DNA of 64,000 bases, taken from positions 5,504,501 to 5,568,500 of the forward strand of contig NZ_CP016808.1 of assembly GCF_002741035.1 (NCBI RefSeq), in the 5' to 3' direction. The stretch's first letter is position 1, and each line of letters opens with the position of its first letter. The notes under the pieces are model-generated. The model saw nothing but the letters and a program-made list of their open reading frames with translations. It ran no database searches and was not told the DNA's origin. The position numbers and the translations under genes are program-made. Origin of the DNA: Paenibacillus sp. BIHB 4019 (GTDB taxonomy: Bacteria; Bacillota; Bacilli; Paenibacillales; Paenibacillaceae). Of this stretch, positions 16,115 to 27,308 are shown piece after piece.

Positions 16115-18061
16115 ATGATGCACGAAGCTACGCTAAAGCGTTTGGAATATGACAAATTGAAGGAACAATTAATCGGCTATACGGTTTCTCCGGCAGGGAG
16201 AATATTAGCGGAACGCCATCTGCCCAGTATAGAAATGAGACAGATTCAGGCATGGCTGTCGGAGACAGAGGAAGCTTCCGCCTTGCTGGCAGCGGGGGCA
16301 AGCGTTCCCTTATCCGCAATGGAGGGTATTGATCCTTTTTTGGCACTGCTTGGCAAAGGACGCATTTATGTTGAGCAGGAGCTGGAGCAATTGCAGACAT
16401 GGCTCGCTTCTGTCTTGCAAATGCGCAGATATATGGCGAGCAAACGGGCGATAGCCCCGATCATTGCCAGCTATGCAGATTCCATGCATGATTGCCCGCA
16501 GCTGCGCGAAGAGCTGAGCCGTTGTATTCGCTACGGAAGCCTCACCGATCAGGCAAGCGCTTCGCTTGCGGAAATTAGGAGGCATCGCTACGCGGTCGAG
16601 GACAAAATCAGTCGTAAAATGGAAGCTTCGCTTTCCAAATACAAAGCAGCCTTGCAGGAGCCGATAGTGAGCAAGCGGAGCGGCCGGCTTGTTATCGCAG
16701 TAAAGCGCGAGCTGCGCAAGCAGGTACCGGGTACGGTGTGGGATGAATCGGCCAGTGGGCAAACCTTATTCGTAGAGCCGGTTGATGTAGCCGATTTGCA
16801 GGTCGAGCTGCGGCAGTGGGAGGCGGAGGAGGAACGCGAACGCACCGTTATTTTATCGGGTTTATCCGATCTGGCTGATGCGCACGAAGCTGAGCTAACA
16901 CTTAATTTAGAGGCGATGGCTTCCTTCGATTTCATTATGGCGCGCGGCAAGCTTTCGCGTTCCTACGATGGGAAACCGTTTCAAATAACCGGTGAACCTC
17001 TCATCTCTTTATCGCAGGCTCGTCATCCATTGCTTGGCCCGTCGGCAGTTCCACTGGATGTGGAGCTTGGTACGAGCTGGAGTCAGCTCATTATTACAGG
17101 GCCCAACACAGGCGGGAAAACAGCAACACTGAAAACAATCGGCCTGCTTGTACTGCTCGCTCAGTCAGGGCTGCTTGTTCCGGCAAAGGAAGGGAGCCGA
17201 TTCGGCATTTTCCGCACGATTATTGCTGATTTAGGGGATGGGCAAAGCTTGGAGCAATCTTTGAGCACCTTCTCCTCGCATATTCGGGTGCTCAGAGAAA
17301 TGCTGGAATCTGCCGAACCGCGCTCCTTGCTGCTGCTGGATGAGCTGGCGGCTGGCACCGATCCCGGAGAAGGCATAGCTCTATCTATTGCCGTGCTGGA
17401 GGAGCTTCACCAGAAGAGAGCTTTAACAGCGGCAACGACACATTTTAATGAGATTAAGCAATATGCTACCCGTACAAGGGGCTGCATGAACGCGCGGATG
17501 GCTTTTGATCCGCAGACGCTGCTTCCGCTGTATCAATTGATCATTGGGGAGGCAGGCGAAAGCCAAGCCTTCGCCATTGCCCGCCGTTACGGTTTGCCGG
17601 AACGGGTTATGCAGCGGGCGGAGCAGCTCGCAGTTAACCGCCAGCAGGTCATAATGTTAAACCCAGATGCTGCAGCTGTGCATATCGAAGATAGCAGCGA
17701 AGCTCATACCGAGGCTGATGTTAAAAATAGCAGCAAAAAACAAGAGGGCGCCGGCAAAAGCGCCTTGCAGCCCTTTCAAGCGGGCGATGCGGTATGGATT
17801 TATCCGCTCAAGCGCTTTGGAATCGTTTTTCGTCCGGCTGATGCCCGTGGAGAAGTCATTGTTCAGGTGCAGGGCCGCAAGCTGGCCTTTAACCGCAAGC
17901 GGCTCAAGCTGTCGATCAGCAGGGAGGAGCTGTATCCCGGGGAAGATTATGATATGAGCATCGTCTTCGATACTAAGGAGAACCGCAAGCTTCGCAAACA
18001 GCTGAGCCGCAAGCATGTGGAAGGGCTGGTCATCGAGATGGAGCCAGAGGCTTTTGAATAA
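16115..18061 (+). CDS. MutS2-like ATPase lacking the Smr domain
   Basis: 648-aa protein of the MutS2 family. It shows the N-terminal MutS2 region, a long helical clamp/lever region, then the ATPase: Walker A G329-P-N-T-G-G-K-T336, A-D-L-G-D-G-Q-S-L-E-Q-S-L-S-T-F-S, Walker B L-L-L-L-D-E-L-A-A-G-T-D-P, and T-T-H-F-N-E-I-K. After the ATPase there is a charged linker and a KOW-like piece, and the protein ends there. Canonical MutS2 is about 780 aa with a C-terminal Smr nuclease domain, absent here. B. subtilis MutS2 is known to act on collided ribosomes. The start is ATG 16115 or 16118 behind GAGGAG. A TTGACA at 16028 could give it its own weak promoter. Confidence 0.88.
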   Translation: MMHEATLKRLEYDKLKEQLIGYTVSPAGRILAERHLPSIEMRQIQAWLSETEEASALLAAGASVPLSAMEGIDPFLALLGKGRIYVEQELEQLQTWLASVLQMRRYMASKRAIAPIIASYADSMHDCPQLREELSRCIRYGSLTDQASASLAEIRRHRYAVEDKISRKMEASLSKYKAALQEPIVSKRSGRLVIAVKRELRKQVPGTVWDESASGQTLFVEPVDVADLQVELRQWEAEEERERTVILSGLSDLADAHEAELTLNLEAMASFDFIMARGKLSRSYDGKPFQITGEPLISLSQARHPLLGPSAVPLDVELGTSWSQLIITGPNTGGKTATLKTIGLLVLLAQSGLLVPAKEGSRFGIFRTIIADLGDGQSLEQSLSTFSSHIRVLREMLESAEPRSLLLLDELAAGTDPGEGIALSIAVLEELHQKRALTAATTHFNEIKQYATRTRGCMNARMAFDPQTLLPLYQLIIGEAGESQAFAIARRYGLPERVMQRAEQLAVNRQQVIMLNPDAAAVHIEDSSEAHTEADVKNSSKKQEGAGKSALQPFQAGDAVWIYPLKRFGIVFRPADARGEVIVQVQGRKLAFNRKRLKLSISREELYPGEDYDMSIVFDTKENRKLRKQLSRKHVEGLVIEMEPEAFE

Positions 18062-18094
18062 TGCTCGTGCTTTTAGTTCCTCATTGTTTAATGT

Positions 18095-18733
18095 TTAATC
18101 GCGGCTTTGAATAATGAGCAGCAGCCCCGTATCAATCGTAATGCTGCCTTCCGTCTCCGTCAGTATATTGCTAATGCCAAGGGATTGGCCAATTTGCAAG
18201 TTTGCTTTTTGCAGAGGATACTGAAAGCCAGTTAACGTAATGCCGGAAACAGCAGAAGACATGGGCAGCAAGGAAACATTCGCATACAGCCCTTTCTGTA
18301 TTATCCGTTTAGAGGAAGTAACAGTAATACAGTTATGTTGGTCGATAATACAGGCGGGGATACCCCGCTGTTCGGCGAGCACCAGCAGCTGCACATTCGA
18401 TAACGAATGGTCAAAGCGTGTGCCTAAAGCACCCAGTAAAATAATTTCATCTGGATTTTGCTCCAGTGCATAACGCAAAGCCATTTCTGTATCTGTATAG
18501 TCTTTATAAATCGGATCACAGGTGATGAGTTCCGTGCTGGCGGAACGTATTTGCTCCAGCTGCTCGCCAGTGACCGAATCAAAATCGCCGATTGCGAGCT
18601 GTGGGGAATATCCCTGCTCCACCAAAAATAATGCGCCGCGGTCTGCGCCAATGCGGAAGGCATCCTGCTGCAGATGAGGCAGTGCCCAAGTTCCAAGTTC
18701 GCCGCCTGAGCAAATGACTATTCGTTGTGGCAT
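18095..18733 (-). CDS. thiN: Thiamine diphosphokinase
   Basis: 212-aa enzyme that transfers pyrophosphate from ATP to thiamine to give thiamine diphosphate. Typical ThiN motifs are I-G-A-D-R-G-A (about 28-34), G-D-F-D-S-V (about 51-56), Y-K-D-Y-T-D-T-E-M-A (about 78-87), and G-A-L-G-T-R-F-D-H-S-L-S-N (about 98-110). A GAGGGAAG site precedes the ATG. It converges on the MutS2-like gene, with only 33 bp between the two stops. Confidence 0.93.
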   Translation of the reverse strand: MPQRIVICSGGELGTWALPHLQQDAFRIGADRGALFLVEQGYSPQLAIGDFDSVTGEQLEQIRSASTELITCDPIYKDYTDTEMALRYALEQNPDEIILLGALGTRFDHSLSNVQLLVLAEQRGIPACIIDQHNCITVTSSKRIIQKGLYANVSLLPMSSAVSGITLTGFQYPLQKANLQIGQSLGISNILTETEGSITIDTGLLLIIQSRD

Positions 18734-18770
18734 AATCGCTTCCCTCTTCCTTTATCACTTTTGTAGCTAT

Positions 18771-18804
18771 GCCGCCAAAGGACGGCGACAGCCGTTTCAC
18801 CTTG
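18771..18804 (+). repeat. Partial dispersed repeat copy C
   Basis: The hairpin half only: GCCGCC-AAAG-GACGGC followed by CAGCCGTTTCACCTTG, matching the 3' half of copy B (57880-57907). It lies between the divergent starts of thiN and the channel gene. Flanking TAGCTAT and ATATAGCTAC form a further inverted pair. Confidence 0.6.
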
Positions 18805-18947
18805 TAGCTTGTCGCTTTTGCTAGTATATAGCTACTTTGAGCAGGAACACCAGCGGCAGACGGAAATTCGGCAGAGATTTGGCGAAATATGTCGTTGCTT
18901 TACGAAAGCGGCGGGGCTAAAATGGGAAAGGACATACCGTATGATAG

Positions 18948-19625
18948 ATGACATCGGACGGGAGAACGGAAGCGGGGGCGTACACGTTGGATTTGGAGAT
19001 TTTTGGCGTATTCAGCATCATCGGCACCATTGCCTTTGCCGTCAGCGGCGCGGTTGTGGCAATGGAGGAGGAATACGACATACTTGGCGTTTTTGTGCTG
19101 GGCCTGGTTACGGCGTTTGGCGGAGGGGTCATAAGGAATTTGCTGATCGGCGTTCCGGTTACCTCGCTTTGGAGCCAGGGTAGCTTGCTGAAAATCGCGC
19201 TCATCGCGATGACGATTGCTTTTTTGCTGCCGGTTAAATGGATTTATACGTGGCGCAAAAGCGAAGCTTTTTTCGATGCGATTGGCTTATCAGCCTTTGC
19301 GATTCAGGGCGCGCTGTATGCGACGCAAATGAACCACCCGATTAGCGCGGTGATGGTAGCGGCTATGCTGACAGGCATCGGCGGAGGCATCATTCGCGAT
19401 GTGCTGGCAGGTCGCAAGCCGCTTGTGCTGCGGGATGAAATTTATGCCGTTTGGGCGATGATCGGCGGCCTGGTTATTGGCAAGGGCTGGTTTCATTCTA
19501 CACTCGATTTGCTGTTCCTGTTCGTGCTTATTATCGTGTTCAGGATGCTGTCGGTGTATTACAAATGGAAGCTGCCGCGACGCTCGCTGCGGGAGAAAAT
19601 TGTTCAGGAGAAAGGAGAGGCCTAA
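18948..19625 (+). CDS. TRIC-like (UPF0126) membrane channel protein
   Basis: 225-aa integral membrane protein with about seven helices. Two homologous halves are visible, each with a glycine-rich helix: F-G-G-G-V-I-R-N-L-L-I-G (about 62-73) and G-G-G-I-I-R-D-V-L-A-G (about 147-157). This is the prokaryotic TRIC (YicG/YvgT-type) pattern of trimeric cation channels. ATG 18948 gives a 13-residue hydrophilic lead; TTG 18987 behind a G-rich stretch is an alternative start. It is coupled to the phosphatase gene, which begins directly after its stop. Confidence 0.85.
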   Translation: MTSDGRTEAGAYTLDLEIFGVFSIIGTIAFAVSGAVVAMEEEYDILGVFVLGLVTAFGGGVIRNLLIGVPVTSLWSQGSLLKIALIAMTIAFLLPVKWIYTWRKSEAFFDAIGLSAFAIQGALYATQMNHPISAVMVAAMLTGIGGGIIRDVLAGRKPLVLRDEIYAVWAMIGGLVIGKGWFHSTLDLLFLFVLIIVFRMLSVYYKWKLPRRSLREKIVQEKGEA

Positions 19626-20093
19626 ATGAAGCAAAAAGTGTTGTTCGTTTGTCTCGGGAATATTTGCCGTTCGCCGATGGCGGAGGCTGTTTTTCGCAGC
19701 AAGGTGGAGCAGGCGGGGCTGTCAGAGCAAATTATTGTAGATTCGGCGGGTACGGGAGATTGGCATATCGGCCATCCGCCGCATGAGGGCACACGCAAAG
19801 AGCTTGACACGAATGGCATATCCTATACAGGGATGAAGGCTCGTCAGTTCACGCAGCAGGATGATGCGGATTTTGACTATATCGTCTGCATGGATACGAA
19901 AAACGAGCGTGATGTGCGTGGAATTCTCGGAACGCGTGCGGGGAATGCGGAAGTGCTGACCTTTATGAGCCTGCTGCCCGAGCGCGGCGTAGCGGATGTA
20001 CCAGATCCTTATTATACGGGACAATTCGATTATGTATTTGAATTGGTGGATGCAGGCTGCGAGCGGCTGCTGGATCATGTGAAGCTTAAGTAG
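19626..20093 (+). CDS. Low-molecular-weight protein-tyrosine phosphatase
   Basis: 155-aa cytoplasmic phosphatase. The P-loop C9-L-G-N-I-C-R15-S (CX5R) is at the N-terminus, and the general-acid motif D-P-Y-Y is near residue 120. Length and layout match B. subtilis YfkJ/YwlE; YwlE removes phosphate from arginine, so the target residue is not certain from sequence. It starts at the base after the TRIC-like gene's stop. Confidence 0.92.
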   Translation: MKQKVLFVCLGNICRSPMAEAVFRSKVEQAGLSEQIIVDSAGTGDWHIGHPPHEGTRKELDTNGISYTGMKARQFTQQDDADFDYIVCMDTKNERDVRGILGTRAGNAEVLTFMSLLPERGVADVPDPYYTGQFDYVFELVDAGCERLLDHVKLK

Positions 20094-20140
20094 CTCAGCT
20101 AAGCGAGCAAGCAATTAATTGGATGGCTCAAATAAACAAA

Positions 20141-20184
20141 CAAAGCCTTGGCTTCCTCCGTGGGCGGGGGAAATCAAGGCTTTG
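20141..20184. terminator. Bidirectional terminator
   Basis: A perfect 10-bp stem CAAAGCCTTG / CAAGGCTTTG between two convergent genes, with A-rich DNA on the left and T-rich DNA on the right. It serves the phosphatase and the esterase. Confidence 0.75.
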
Positions 20185-20212
20185 TCTCATTTGCTAGGCA
20201 AGGCTGCCCGGC

Positions 20213-20956
20213 TTATTGGCGCTCGATAAAATACATTAATGCTTCCGGCAGCTCTTTCTGCCAAAAGCCCCATTGATGTTGGCCTTCTTTTTCCGCATAA
20301 TAAAAGGGAGCTTGTCTTTCTTCGAGCAGCTTTTTGGCTTCACGGTTTAATTCGACAAAATTATACACGCCTCTATCTGTTGTTTCATATGCCGTTTCCT
20401 GCAGGCCGACAATCATGTACAGCTCCAGCCAGGAAAGGTCATTCTGTGCAGCCATAATCTCTAGCGAGCGCTCGAAGTAGGCGCCTGATAAGGAAAGTAC
20501 ACGGTTGAACAACTGCGGATAGGCCAGCGCAAGATGAAAGGAGATGGTGCCGCCAAGCGAATCGCCAGCAAGCACGCGATGCTCGGCCTCACGCCGGACC
20601 GGATATTTTGCTTCTATAAAGGGAAGCAGCTCCTCGCCGAAGAAGCGGACATAAGCCTCATGGCGGTCTCCGTCAGGAGCATATTCCGCTGTGCGAAATG
20701 TTTTATTCACATCGACGCCAACAATTATGAAGGGCTCTACGCCTTCATCCAAAATAATGCGGTTCGCCGTCGTTGCTATTCGGCCGAAGTTGAAAAAGTC
20801 TTCTCCGTCCTGGCAGTAGACGACGGGATAGCTCAACAGCTCATTGTAGCCGGGCGGCAAATAGACGCGAAGCGAGCGCTGGCCATCTTGCAAATAGTTG
20901 CTTGCAACCGTTTCCCTGAGGACGGTGCGTTTCAAATAACGTTCATCTGTCATCAT
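20213..20956 (-). CDS. Alpha/beta hydrolase, esterase-D/enterochelin-esterase type
   Basis: About 247-aa cytoplasmic esterase. The nucleophile elbow is G-D-S-L-G-G near residue 130; S-L-R-V-Y-L-P-P-G-Y and the final G-Q-H-Q-W-G-F-W (catalytic His) fit the esterase family related to enterochelin esterase and YbbA. The start is the first of two adjacent ATGs behind GGAGGAAG; an upstream start (21073) would add about 39 unlikely residues. No transport or siderophore gene is adjacent, so the substrate is open. Confidence 0.85.
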   Translation of the reverse strand: MMTDERYLKRTVLRETVASNYLQDGQRSLRVYLPPGYNELLSYPVVYCQDGEDFFNFGRIATTANRIILDEGVEPFIIVGVDVNKTFRTAEYAPDGDRHEAYVRFFGEELLPFIEAKYPVRREAEHRVLAGDSLGGTISFHLALAYPQLFNRVLSLSGAYFERSLEIMAAQNDLSWLELYMIVGLQETAYETTDRGVYNFVELNREAKKLLEERQAPFYYAEKEGQHQWGFWQKELPEALMYFIERQ

Positions 20957-22344
<1,388 letters not shown>

Positions 22345-22374
22345 TAGCCTTTAACGAAGGAGGAACTATAGATC

Positions 22375-23352
22375 ATGGCTCAAATGAATATGAAAGAAGC
22401 GATCCGTGACGCAATGCGCGTTGAACTTAAACGGGATCCAAATGTACTACTTTTTGGCGAGGATGTTGGTAAAGTCGGCGGCGTGTTCCGCGCGACTGAA
22501 GGCCTTCAAGCTGAATTTGGCGAAGACCGCGTATTTGATACGCCGCTTGCCGAGTCCGCTATCGGCGGTTTGGCAGTGGGTATGGGGATTCAAGGCTTCC
22601 GCCCAATTGCCGAAATTCAATTCGTAGGTTTCATCTATGAAGCGATGGACCAAATGTTCATTCAAGCGGCTCGTATGCGTTACCGTTCCGGCGGACGCTA
22701 CAACTCGCCAATCGTATTCCGTACGCCTTTCGGCGGCGGCGTGAAAGCAGCTGAGCTGCACACGGATTCCCTGGAAGGTCTTGCCGTACAGACACCAGGT
22801 ATCAAAGTTGTTATTCCATCCAATCCTTATGATGCTAAAGGTCTTCTTATTTCCGCTATTCGCGATAATGACCCTGTATTTTTCATGGAGCATTTGAACC
22901 TTTACCATGCTTTCCGTACAGAAGTGCCAGAAGGCGAATATACGGTTGAAATCGGCAAAGCCAATGTCGTTCGTGAAGGCAGCGACGTTACAATCATTGC
23001 TTACGGCTTGATGGTTCACACGGCTGTTAAAGCAGCTGACGAGCTTGAGAAAAAAGGAATCAAGGCTGAGGTTATCGACCTTCGTTCCCTTGTGCCTCTC
23101 GATATCGATACTATTGTAGCTTCGATCCAAAAAACGAACCGTGCAATTGTCGTTCAAGAAGCGCAAAAAACTTCCGGCGTTGCCGCTGAAGTAATCGCTC
23201 AAATTAATGAAAAAGCAATTCTGCACCTGGAAGCTCCAGTGCTTCGGGTTGCAGGTCCGGATACCGTTTATCCGTTTGCGCAAGTTGAGGATGCATGGCT
23301 TCCAACGGTAGCCCGCATTTCTGCAGCTGTCCAAAAAGTACTTGATTTCTAA
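22375..23352 (+). CDS. pdhB: Pyruvate dehydrogenase E1 beta subunit
   Basis: 325-aa transketolase-like partner of PdhA. Visible are L-L-F-G-E-D-V-G (about 25-32), D-T-P-L-A-E-S-A-I (about 58), the E-I-Q-F region, and the C-terminal domain with [10 protein letters not shown]. An AAGGAGG site 30 bp after pdhA's stop gives tight coupling. Together the two subunits form the alpha2beta2 E1 enzyme. Confidence 0.95.
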   Translation: MAQMNMKEAIRDAMRVELKRDPNVLLFGEDVGKVGGVFRATEGLQAEFGEDRVFDTPLAESAIGGLAVGMGIQGFRPIAEIQFVGFIYEAMDQMFIQAARMRYRSGGRYNSPIVFRTPFGGGVKAAELHTDSLEGLAVQTPGIKVVIPSNPYDAKGLLISAIRDNDPVFFMEHLNLYHAFRTEVPEGEYTVEIGKANVVREGSDVTIIAYGLMVHTAVKAADELEKKGIKAEVIDLRSLVPLDIDTIVASIQKTNRAIVVQEAQKTSGVAAEVIAQINEKAILHLEAPVLRVAGPDTVYPFAQVEDAWLPTVARISAAVQKVLDF

Positions 23353-23367
23353 AGGAGGATATACGCG

Positions 23368-24690
23368 GTGGCTAAATTCGAATATCGTTTCCCTGAGCTT
23401 GGCGAAGGCTTGCACGAAGGCGAAATTATTAAAGTGCACATTAAAGCCGGCGACAAAGTAACAGATGATGACATTATTATGGAAGTGCAAAACGACAAGG
23501 CAATTGTTGAAGTGCCTTGTCCGGTTAACGGCACAGTGCTTGAGGTTTTAGTTAAAGACGGCCAAGTTTGCCACGTAGGCGAAGTAGTCGCTTTGATCGA
23601 TGCGGAAGGCGAAGTGCCTGAGCAAGCAGCTCCGGCAGCTGAAGAGCCTAAGAAGGAAGAGGCGGCTCCGGCCCCAGCTCCAGAAGCGGCTAAAGAAGCT
23701 CCAGCAGCAGAAACAGCTAAAGAAGCTCCTAAAGCTACAAATGCTTCTGTACTTGCTACACCAAGCGTTCGCAAGTTCGCTCGCGAGCAAAATGTTGATT
23801 TGACGCAAGTAAGCGGCACTGGCAAAAACGGCCGTATTACGCGTGAAGATGTTACTGGCTTTGACGGTTCTGCTTCTGCAGCATCCGATCAAGCGGCGGC
23901 TCCGGCTGAGCAGCAAGACAACGCAGCTGCAGCTGCAAAAGGTGCTGGCGAAGCGAAAGCAGCTCCGGTTGCTGCTGGTACGCCTTACCGTCCGGAAGAG
24001 CGCTTGCCATTCAAAGGCATTCGCAAAATTATTGCGGGCGCTATGTCCAAATCCGTTTATACAGCTCCGCATGTAACGATCATGGATGAAGTGGACGTTA
24101 CTGAGCTTGTGGCACTTCGTGCAAAATACAAGCCTTATGCAGAGAAAAAAGGCGCTAAGCTTACGTACTTGCCATTCATCGTGAAGGCGCTCGTAGCTGC
24201 TGCCCGTGAATTCCCAATTATGAATGCGACGCTTGACGAAGCTAATCAAGAAATCGTTTTGCGCAAATATTACAACATCGGTATCGCAACAGATACAGAC
24301 AACGGCTTGATCGTTCCTGTTATTGAAGATGCGGATCGCAAAAACATTTGGAAAGTGGCTGATTCGATTCGTGATCTGGCAGTTCGTGGACGCGACGGCA
24401 AGCTTTCGGCTAACGAGCTGAAAGGCAGCACGATTACCATTTCCAATATTGGTTCGGCAGGCGGCATGTTCTTTACACCGGTTATCAACTTCCCTGAAGT
24501 TGCGATTCTGGGTACTGGACGTATTTCCGAAAAAGCAATTGTACGCAATGGCGAGATCGTAGCTGCTCCTGTGATGGCTCTGTCACTGAGCTTCGACCAC
24601 CGTCTGATCGATGGCGCAACCGCTCAAAACTTTATGAACTACATTAAACAGCTGCTGGGCAACCCAGAACTGTTCATTATGGAGGTATAA
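23368..24690 (+). CDS. pdhC: Dihydrolipoamide acetyltransferase (PDH E2)
   Basis: 440-aa core subunit with a GTG start behind AAGGAGG. One lipoyl domain (1-80) has the lipoylated lysine K44 in Q-N-D-K-A. A long Ala/Pro/Glu/Lys-rich linker follows, then the E1/E3-binding domain (about 128-165, P-S-V-R-K-F-A-R-E), a second flexible Ala-rich linker, and the catalytic domain (about 215-440) ending with [10 protein letters not shown], which holds the active-site His. There is a single lipoyl domain, as in other Bacilli. Confidence 0.95.
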   Translation: MAKFEYRFPELGEGLHEGEIIKVHIKAGDKVTDDDIIMEVQNDKAIVEVPCPVNGTVLEVLVKDGQVCHVGEVVALIDAEGEVPEQAAPAAEEPKKEEAAPAPAPEAAKEAPAAETAKEAPKATNASVLATPSVRKFAREQNVDLTQVSGTGKNGRITREDVTGFDGSASAASDQAAAPAEQQDNAAAAAKGAGEAKAAPVAAGTPYRPEERLPFKGIRKIIAGAMSKSVYTAPHVTIMDEVDVTELVALRAKYKPYAEKKGAKLTYLPFIVKALVAAAREFPIMNATLDEANQEIVLRKYYNIGIATDTDNGLIVPVIEDADRKNIWKVADSIRDLAVRGRDGKLSANELKGSTITISNIGSAGGMFFTPVINFPEVAILGTGRISEKAIVRNGEIVAAPVMALSLSFDHRLIDGATAQNFMNYIKQLLGNPELFIMEV

Positions 24691-24693
24691 ACG

Positions 24694-26109
24694 ATGGTTG
24701 TTGGAGATGCTTCATTAGATATCGATACTTTAGTCATTGGTGCAGGTCCTGGTGGTTACGTAGCGGCAATCCGCGCTGCGCAATTGGGACAAAGCGTGCT
24801 TTGTGTAGATAAGGAATATGTAGGCGGCGTTTGCTTGAACGTGGGTTGTATCCCGTCCAAAGCCCTGATTTCCGCTTCCCATCAGTATGAGTCCATCAGC
24901 CACGCAGACGCTTTCGGTATTACAGCTAGCGATGTGAAGGTTGACTGGAGTAAAGTACAGGAGTTCAAAAGCGGCATTGTCAAAAAATTGACAGGCGGCG
25001 TCGGGTCCTTGCTTAAAGCGAACAAAGTACAGTTTTTCAGTGGTGAAGTAATGTTCATCAATGAGAACGAAGCGCGTGTATTCAACGATCAAGAAGCTCC
25101 GCGCTACCGTTTCAAAAACTGTATTATTGCTACAGGCTCCCGTCCAATTGAGCTGAAAGCATTCCCGTATGGCAAGCGTATTATCTCCTCTACAGGAGCT
25201 TTGTCGCTGCCTGAGCTGCCGAAAAGCGTTATCGTAATCGGTGGCGGCTATATTGGTATTGAGCTTGGTCAAATGTTCTCGAAATTCGGCACGAAAGTAA
25301 CGGTAATCGAGGGCGGAGACAGCATCCTGCCAGGCTTTGACAAAGACATGTCTTCTCTTGTCGTTAAGAAGCTTAAAGGCACAAAAGTGGATATCGTAAC
25401 AGGAGCTCTTGCACAAAGTGCTGAGCAAACGGATAACGATGTAACACTGACTTACAAAGTTGGCGACAAAGAAGAGAAAGTAACGGCGGACTACTTGCTG
25501 GTTACTGTTGGCCGTCGCCCTAACACAGATGGCGATCTTGGCCTTGAGCTAGCTAACATTACAGTTGGCGAGCGCGGTCTGATTGAAGTTGACGATCAAT
25601 GCCGTACTAGCAACAAAAACGTCTATGCAATTGGCGATATTATTGCTGGTCCTGCACTTGCTCACAAAGCAATGTATGAAGGACGCGTTGCGGCAGAGGC
25701 GATTTCCGGCCTGCCTAGCATGATTGATTATAAATGCGTTCCTGCTGTCTGCTTCTCCGATCCAGAATGCGCAAGCGTTGGCTATACGGAGAAGGATGCA
25801 AAAGACAAAGGGCACAATGTTAAAGTGGGCAAATTCCCATTTGCTATCAACGGACGCGCGATGTCGCTTAATGCGGCTGAAGGCTTTGTGAAGCTCGTTG
25901 CGGATGCAGACAGCGGTCTTGTACTCGGCGCACATATCGTTGGTATGGAAGCTTCCAATATGATTGCTGAGCTTGGTCTTGCAATCGAAATGGGTGCTAC
26001 GCTTGAGGATATCGCTCTTACTATCCATGCGCATCCAACGCTGGGTGAGATCGTGCTTGACGCTGCAGAAGTAGCGCTTGGCCACCCGATCCACACGGTT
26101 CTTAAGTAA
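24694..26109 (+). CDS. pdhD: Dihydrolipoamide dehydrogenase (PDH E3)
   Basis: 471-aa FAD disulfide oxidoreductase. FAD motif G-A-G-P-G-G-Y (about 16-22), redox-active pair C47-L-N-V-G-C52, NAD-binding G-G-G-Y-I-G-I-E (about 183), A-I-G-D-I (about 313) and the C-terminal H-A-H-P-T-L-G-E catalytic His-Glu. Its ribosome site lies within the end of pdhC. It reoxidises the lipoyl group of E2 and makes NADH. Confidence 0.95.
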   Translation: MVVGDASLDIDTLVIGAGPGGYVAAIRAAQLGQSVLCVDKEYVGGVCLNVGCIPSKALISASHQYESISHADAFGITASDVKVDWSKVQEFKSGIVKKLTGGVGSLLKANKVQFFSGEVMFINENEARVFNDQEAPRYRFKNCIIATGSRPIELKAFPYGKRIISSTGALSLPELPKSVIVIGGGYIGIELGQMFSKFGTKVTVIEGGDSILPGFDKDMSSLVVKKLKGTKVDIVTGALAQSAEQTDNDVTLTYKVGDKEEKVTADYLLVTVGRRPNTDGDLGLELANITVGERGLIEVDDQCRTSNKNVYAIGDIIAGPALAHKAMYEGRVAAEAISGLPSMIDYKCVPAVCFSDPECASVGYTEKDAKDKGHNVKVGKFPFAINGRAMSLNAAEGFVKLVADADSGLVLGAHIVGMEASNMIAELGLAIEMGATLEDIALTIHAHPTLGEIVLDAAEVALGHPIHTVLK

Positions 26110-26138
26110 TTGATTGTTATGATTTACTAAATACAGTC

Positions 26139-26200
26139 GCCGCATTTGCGGCGGCTATTGAAGAGGTCCCGCGGCTGTTGAAGCCTGCGGGCCTTTTTTT
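26139..26200 (+). terminator. Terminator of the pdh operon
   Basis: A small GCCGC-ATTT-GCGGC hairpin (26139-26152) precedes a stronger stem (26165-26172 with 26187-26193, GC-rich) followed by seven T. Confidence 0.85.
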
Positions 26201-26276
26201 ATAAAAAATTAATAATTATGTGCTTTGGTGAGAATTTATACGGAATCAGCAGAGGCAACTATTTTAAATGATTGAC

Positions 26277-26290
26277 TATAATGATATAAT
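26277..26290 (+). promoter_or_regulatory. -10 region of the thyA promoter
   Basis: Two overlapping TATAAT-like boxes (26277-26282 and 26285-26290) about 40 bp before the thyA start. No convincing -35 is seen at 16-18 bp from either. Confidence 0.45.
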
Positions 26291-26326
26291 ACAAATCTAT
26301 ATGTCCAAAATAGGAGTTGTAAGGGA

Positions 26327-27292
26327 ATGAGTGTCCATACTAGTGAGAACGAATACTTGCAGCTGCTGCGCAGCGTTCTGGAACGCGGCACGGTCAAGGA
26401 GGATCGTACCGGAACGGGCACGGTTTCCACGTTTGGCTACCAGATGCGTTTCGACTTAAACGAAGGCTTTCCGCTCATTACGACGAAGCATGTACCGTTT
26501 AAGCTGGTTGTCAGCGAGCTGTTATGGTTTATTAAGGGCGATACGAATATTCGCTACCTGCTCCAGCACAACAATAATATATGGAATGAATGGGCCTTTA
26601 AGAAGTGGATAGAGAGCTCTGATTATACAGGTCCAGACATGACGGGCTTTGGCCTGCGTTCGCAAAGCGATGAAGCTTTTAATGTGCTTTATTTGGAGCA
26701 AATGGAGCTGTTCAAGCAGCAAATTTTGCAGGATGACGCTTTTGCAGAAAAGTATGGCGAGCTTGGCAATGTATATGGAAAGCAATGGCGCGACTGGAAA
26801 ACCTCGCAAGGCGAATCCATTGATCAATTGAAGGATGTTATTCATACGATTAAGACGAATCCTGATTCCCGCAGAATGATTGTTTCCGCATGGAATCCAG
26901 AGGACGTTCCTAGAAATATGGCTCTACCGCCTTGTCATACGATGTTTCAATTTTACGTATCAGAAGGCAAGCTTTCTTGCCAGCTGTACCAGCGCAGTGG
27001 AGATATATTTCTCGGAATTCCTTTTAATATTGCCAGCTATGCCTTGCTTACGCTGCTTATTGCCCACGAATGCGGCTTGCAGCCTGGCGAATTTGTGCAC
27101 ACGCTTGGGGACGCGCATATTTATTCCAATCATATGGAGCAGATTAAGACGCAGCTTGCCCGAGAACCTCGCGCACTTCCGCAAGTACGGATTAATCCAG
27201 AGGTGAGCTCTTTATTTGATGTAGAAGTGGATGATATTGTACTGGAAAACTACCAGCCTCATCCTGCAATCAAAGCGCCTGTAGCCGTATAG
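26327..27292 (+). CDS. thyA: Thymidylate synthase
   Basis: 321-aa enzyme that methylates dUMP to dTMP using methylene-tetrahydrofolate. The catalytic Cys is C203 in [23 protein letters not shown] and the final [10 protein letters not shown] are also present. It is longer than the 264-aa E. coli enzyme because of an insert of about 50 residues around 90-140, as in the Lactobacillus casei type. It is paired with dihydrofolate reductase 16 bp downstream. Confidence 0.96.
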   Translation: MSVHTSENEYLQLLRSVLERGTVKEDRTGTGTVSTFGYQMRFDLNEGFPLITTKHVPFKLVVSELLWFIKGDTNIRYLLQHNNNIWNEWAFKKWIESSDYTGPDMTGFGLRSQSDEAFNVLYLEQMELFKQQILQDDAFAEKYGELGNVYGKQWRDWKTSQGESIDQLKDVIHTIKTNPDSRRMIVSAWNPEDVPRNMALPPCHTMFQFYVSEGKLSCQLYQRSGDIFLGIPFNIASYALLTLLIAHECGLQPGEFVHTLGDAHIYSNHMEQIKTQLAREPRALPQVRINPEVSSLFDVEVDDIVLENYQPHPAIKAPVAV

Positions 27293-27308
27293 AAGGGATG
27301 GACAAACG

